In this document: positions 6,145 to 6,208 of the stretch, one piece after another
Position numbering within the stretch: position 1 is the stretch's first letter
How the letters are laid out: each line of letters starts with the position of its first letter
Assembly (NCBI GenBank): GCA_003558195.1
Contig: PWMM01000280.1
Location: 1 to 6,208 of the forward strand
Direction: 5' to 3'
DNA: 6,208 bases
Source: Syntrophomonadaceae bacterium
GTDB lineage: Bacteria > Bacillota > Dethiobacteria > DTU022
Notes under the pieces: generated by a model
Told to the model about the DNA's origin: nothing
What the model saw: the letters and a program-made list of their open reading frames with translations, nothing else
Database searches by the model: none
Position numbers and translations under genes: made by a program

Positions 6145-6208
6145 ATGCAATCTATGATAAGGTGTAATAACGGTCATTATTATGATTCAACTAAACATAC
6201 CTCTTGCC
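6145..6208 (+). CDS. N-terminus of a protein with a zinc-ribbon-like CxxGHYYD start (truncated by the window edge)
   Basis: Twenty-one codons are visible, with the frame open to the last base. After a short lead the protein reads RCNNGHYYDS (residues 6-15), then a Cys at residue 21 whose next codon begins with C. A CxxGHxYD segment followed some ten residues on by Cys-Pro-x-Cys is, from family knowledge, a recurring N-terminal zinc-binding start on FHA-domain proteins and Ser/Thr kinases of Bacillota. Cys7, His11 and Cys21 are the visible potential ligands; the fourth would lie beyond the window. An internal ATG at 6154 is possible but further from the ribosome-binding site. A same-strand position 65 nt after the PP2C suggests the operon continues. 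Whether the body is a kinase, an FHA protein or something else cannot be seen. Confidence 0.7.
   Translation, partial: MQSMIRCNNGHYYDSTKHTSC

Noticed and set aside
6113..6145. Ten-codon reading frame whose TAA overlaps the ATG of the truncated gene (TAATG)
   Set aside because: No Shine-Dalgarno site before its ATG, and the strong GGGAGGG inside it serves the downstream ATG; a leader peptide is possible but unsupported.

Overview
This window reads as a stretch of bacterial chromosome devoted to Ser/Thr phospho-signalling at the membrane. The host is most likely a Bacillota (Firmicutes), perhaps a clostridial-type anaerobe. The pointers are purine-rich Shine-Dalgarno sites, a TTG start, moderate-GC genes with very AT-rich intergenic DNA, and a 'CxxGHxYD' N-terminus on the last gene. 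This lineage call is inference and could be wrong.

Layout. (1) 1-504, plus strand: C-terminal end of a larger protein that enters from the left edge, with a low-complexity Pro/Gly/Thr/Asp/Glu hexapeptide-repeat tail and no recognised family. (2) 655-2097, minus strand: a 480-residue membrane protein with two FHA domains fused in front of a PrsW-type intramembrane metalloprotease. It converges on gene 1 across a 150-bp gap. (3) 2098-2755: a long AT-rich divergent intergenic region with candidate promoter elements and short inverted repeats, but no convincing gene. (4) 2756-6079, plus strand: a tight three-gene operon with 3-nt and 6-nt gaps, encoding a PP2C phosphatase, a single-span membrane protein (trypsin-like domain, FN3-like domain, TM helix, cytoplasmic FHA) and a second, shorter PP2C. 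(5) 6145-6208: the first 21 codons of a fourth gene, starting with a zinc-ribbon-like CxxGHYYD segment and cut by the window edge.

How the genes may work together. FHA domains bind phosphothreonine and PP2C enzymes remove it, so the window holds three FHA readers and two erasers. No kinase is visible; the truncated downstream gene is one place to look for it or for another FHA protein. The central membrane protein looks like a receptor. Its secreted trypsin-fold domain has lost all three catalytic residues at the aligned positions (His to Asn86, Asp to Asn128, Ser to Glu209), so it is probably a pseudoprotease that binds rather than cuts, joined through the membrane to an intact cytoplasmic FHA. 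The divergent FHA-FHA-PrsW protein keeps the residues expected of an active intramembrane protease and could connect phosphorylation to membrane proteolysis, for example of an anti-sigma factor. That link is inference from domain content and gene order.
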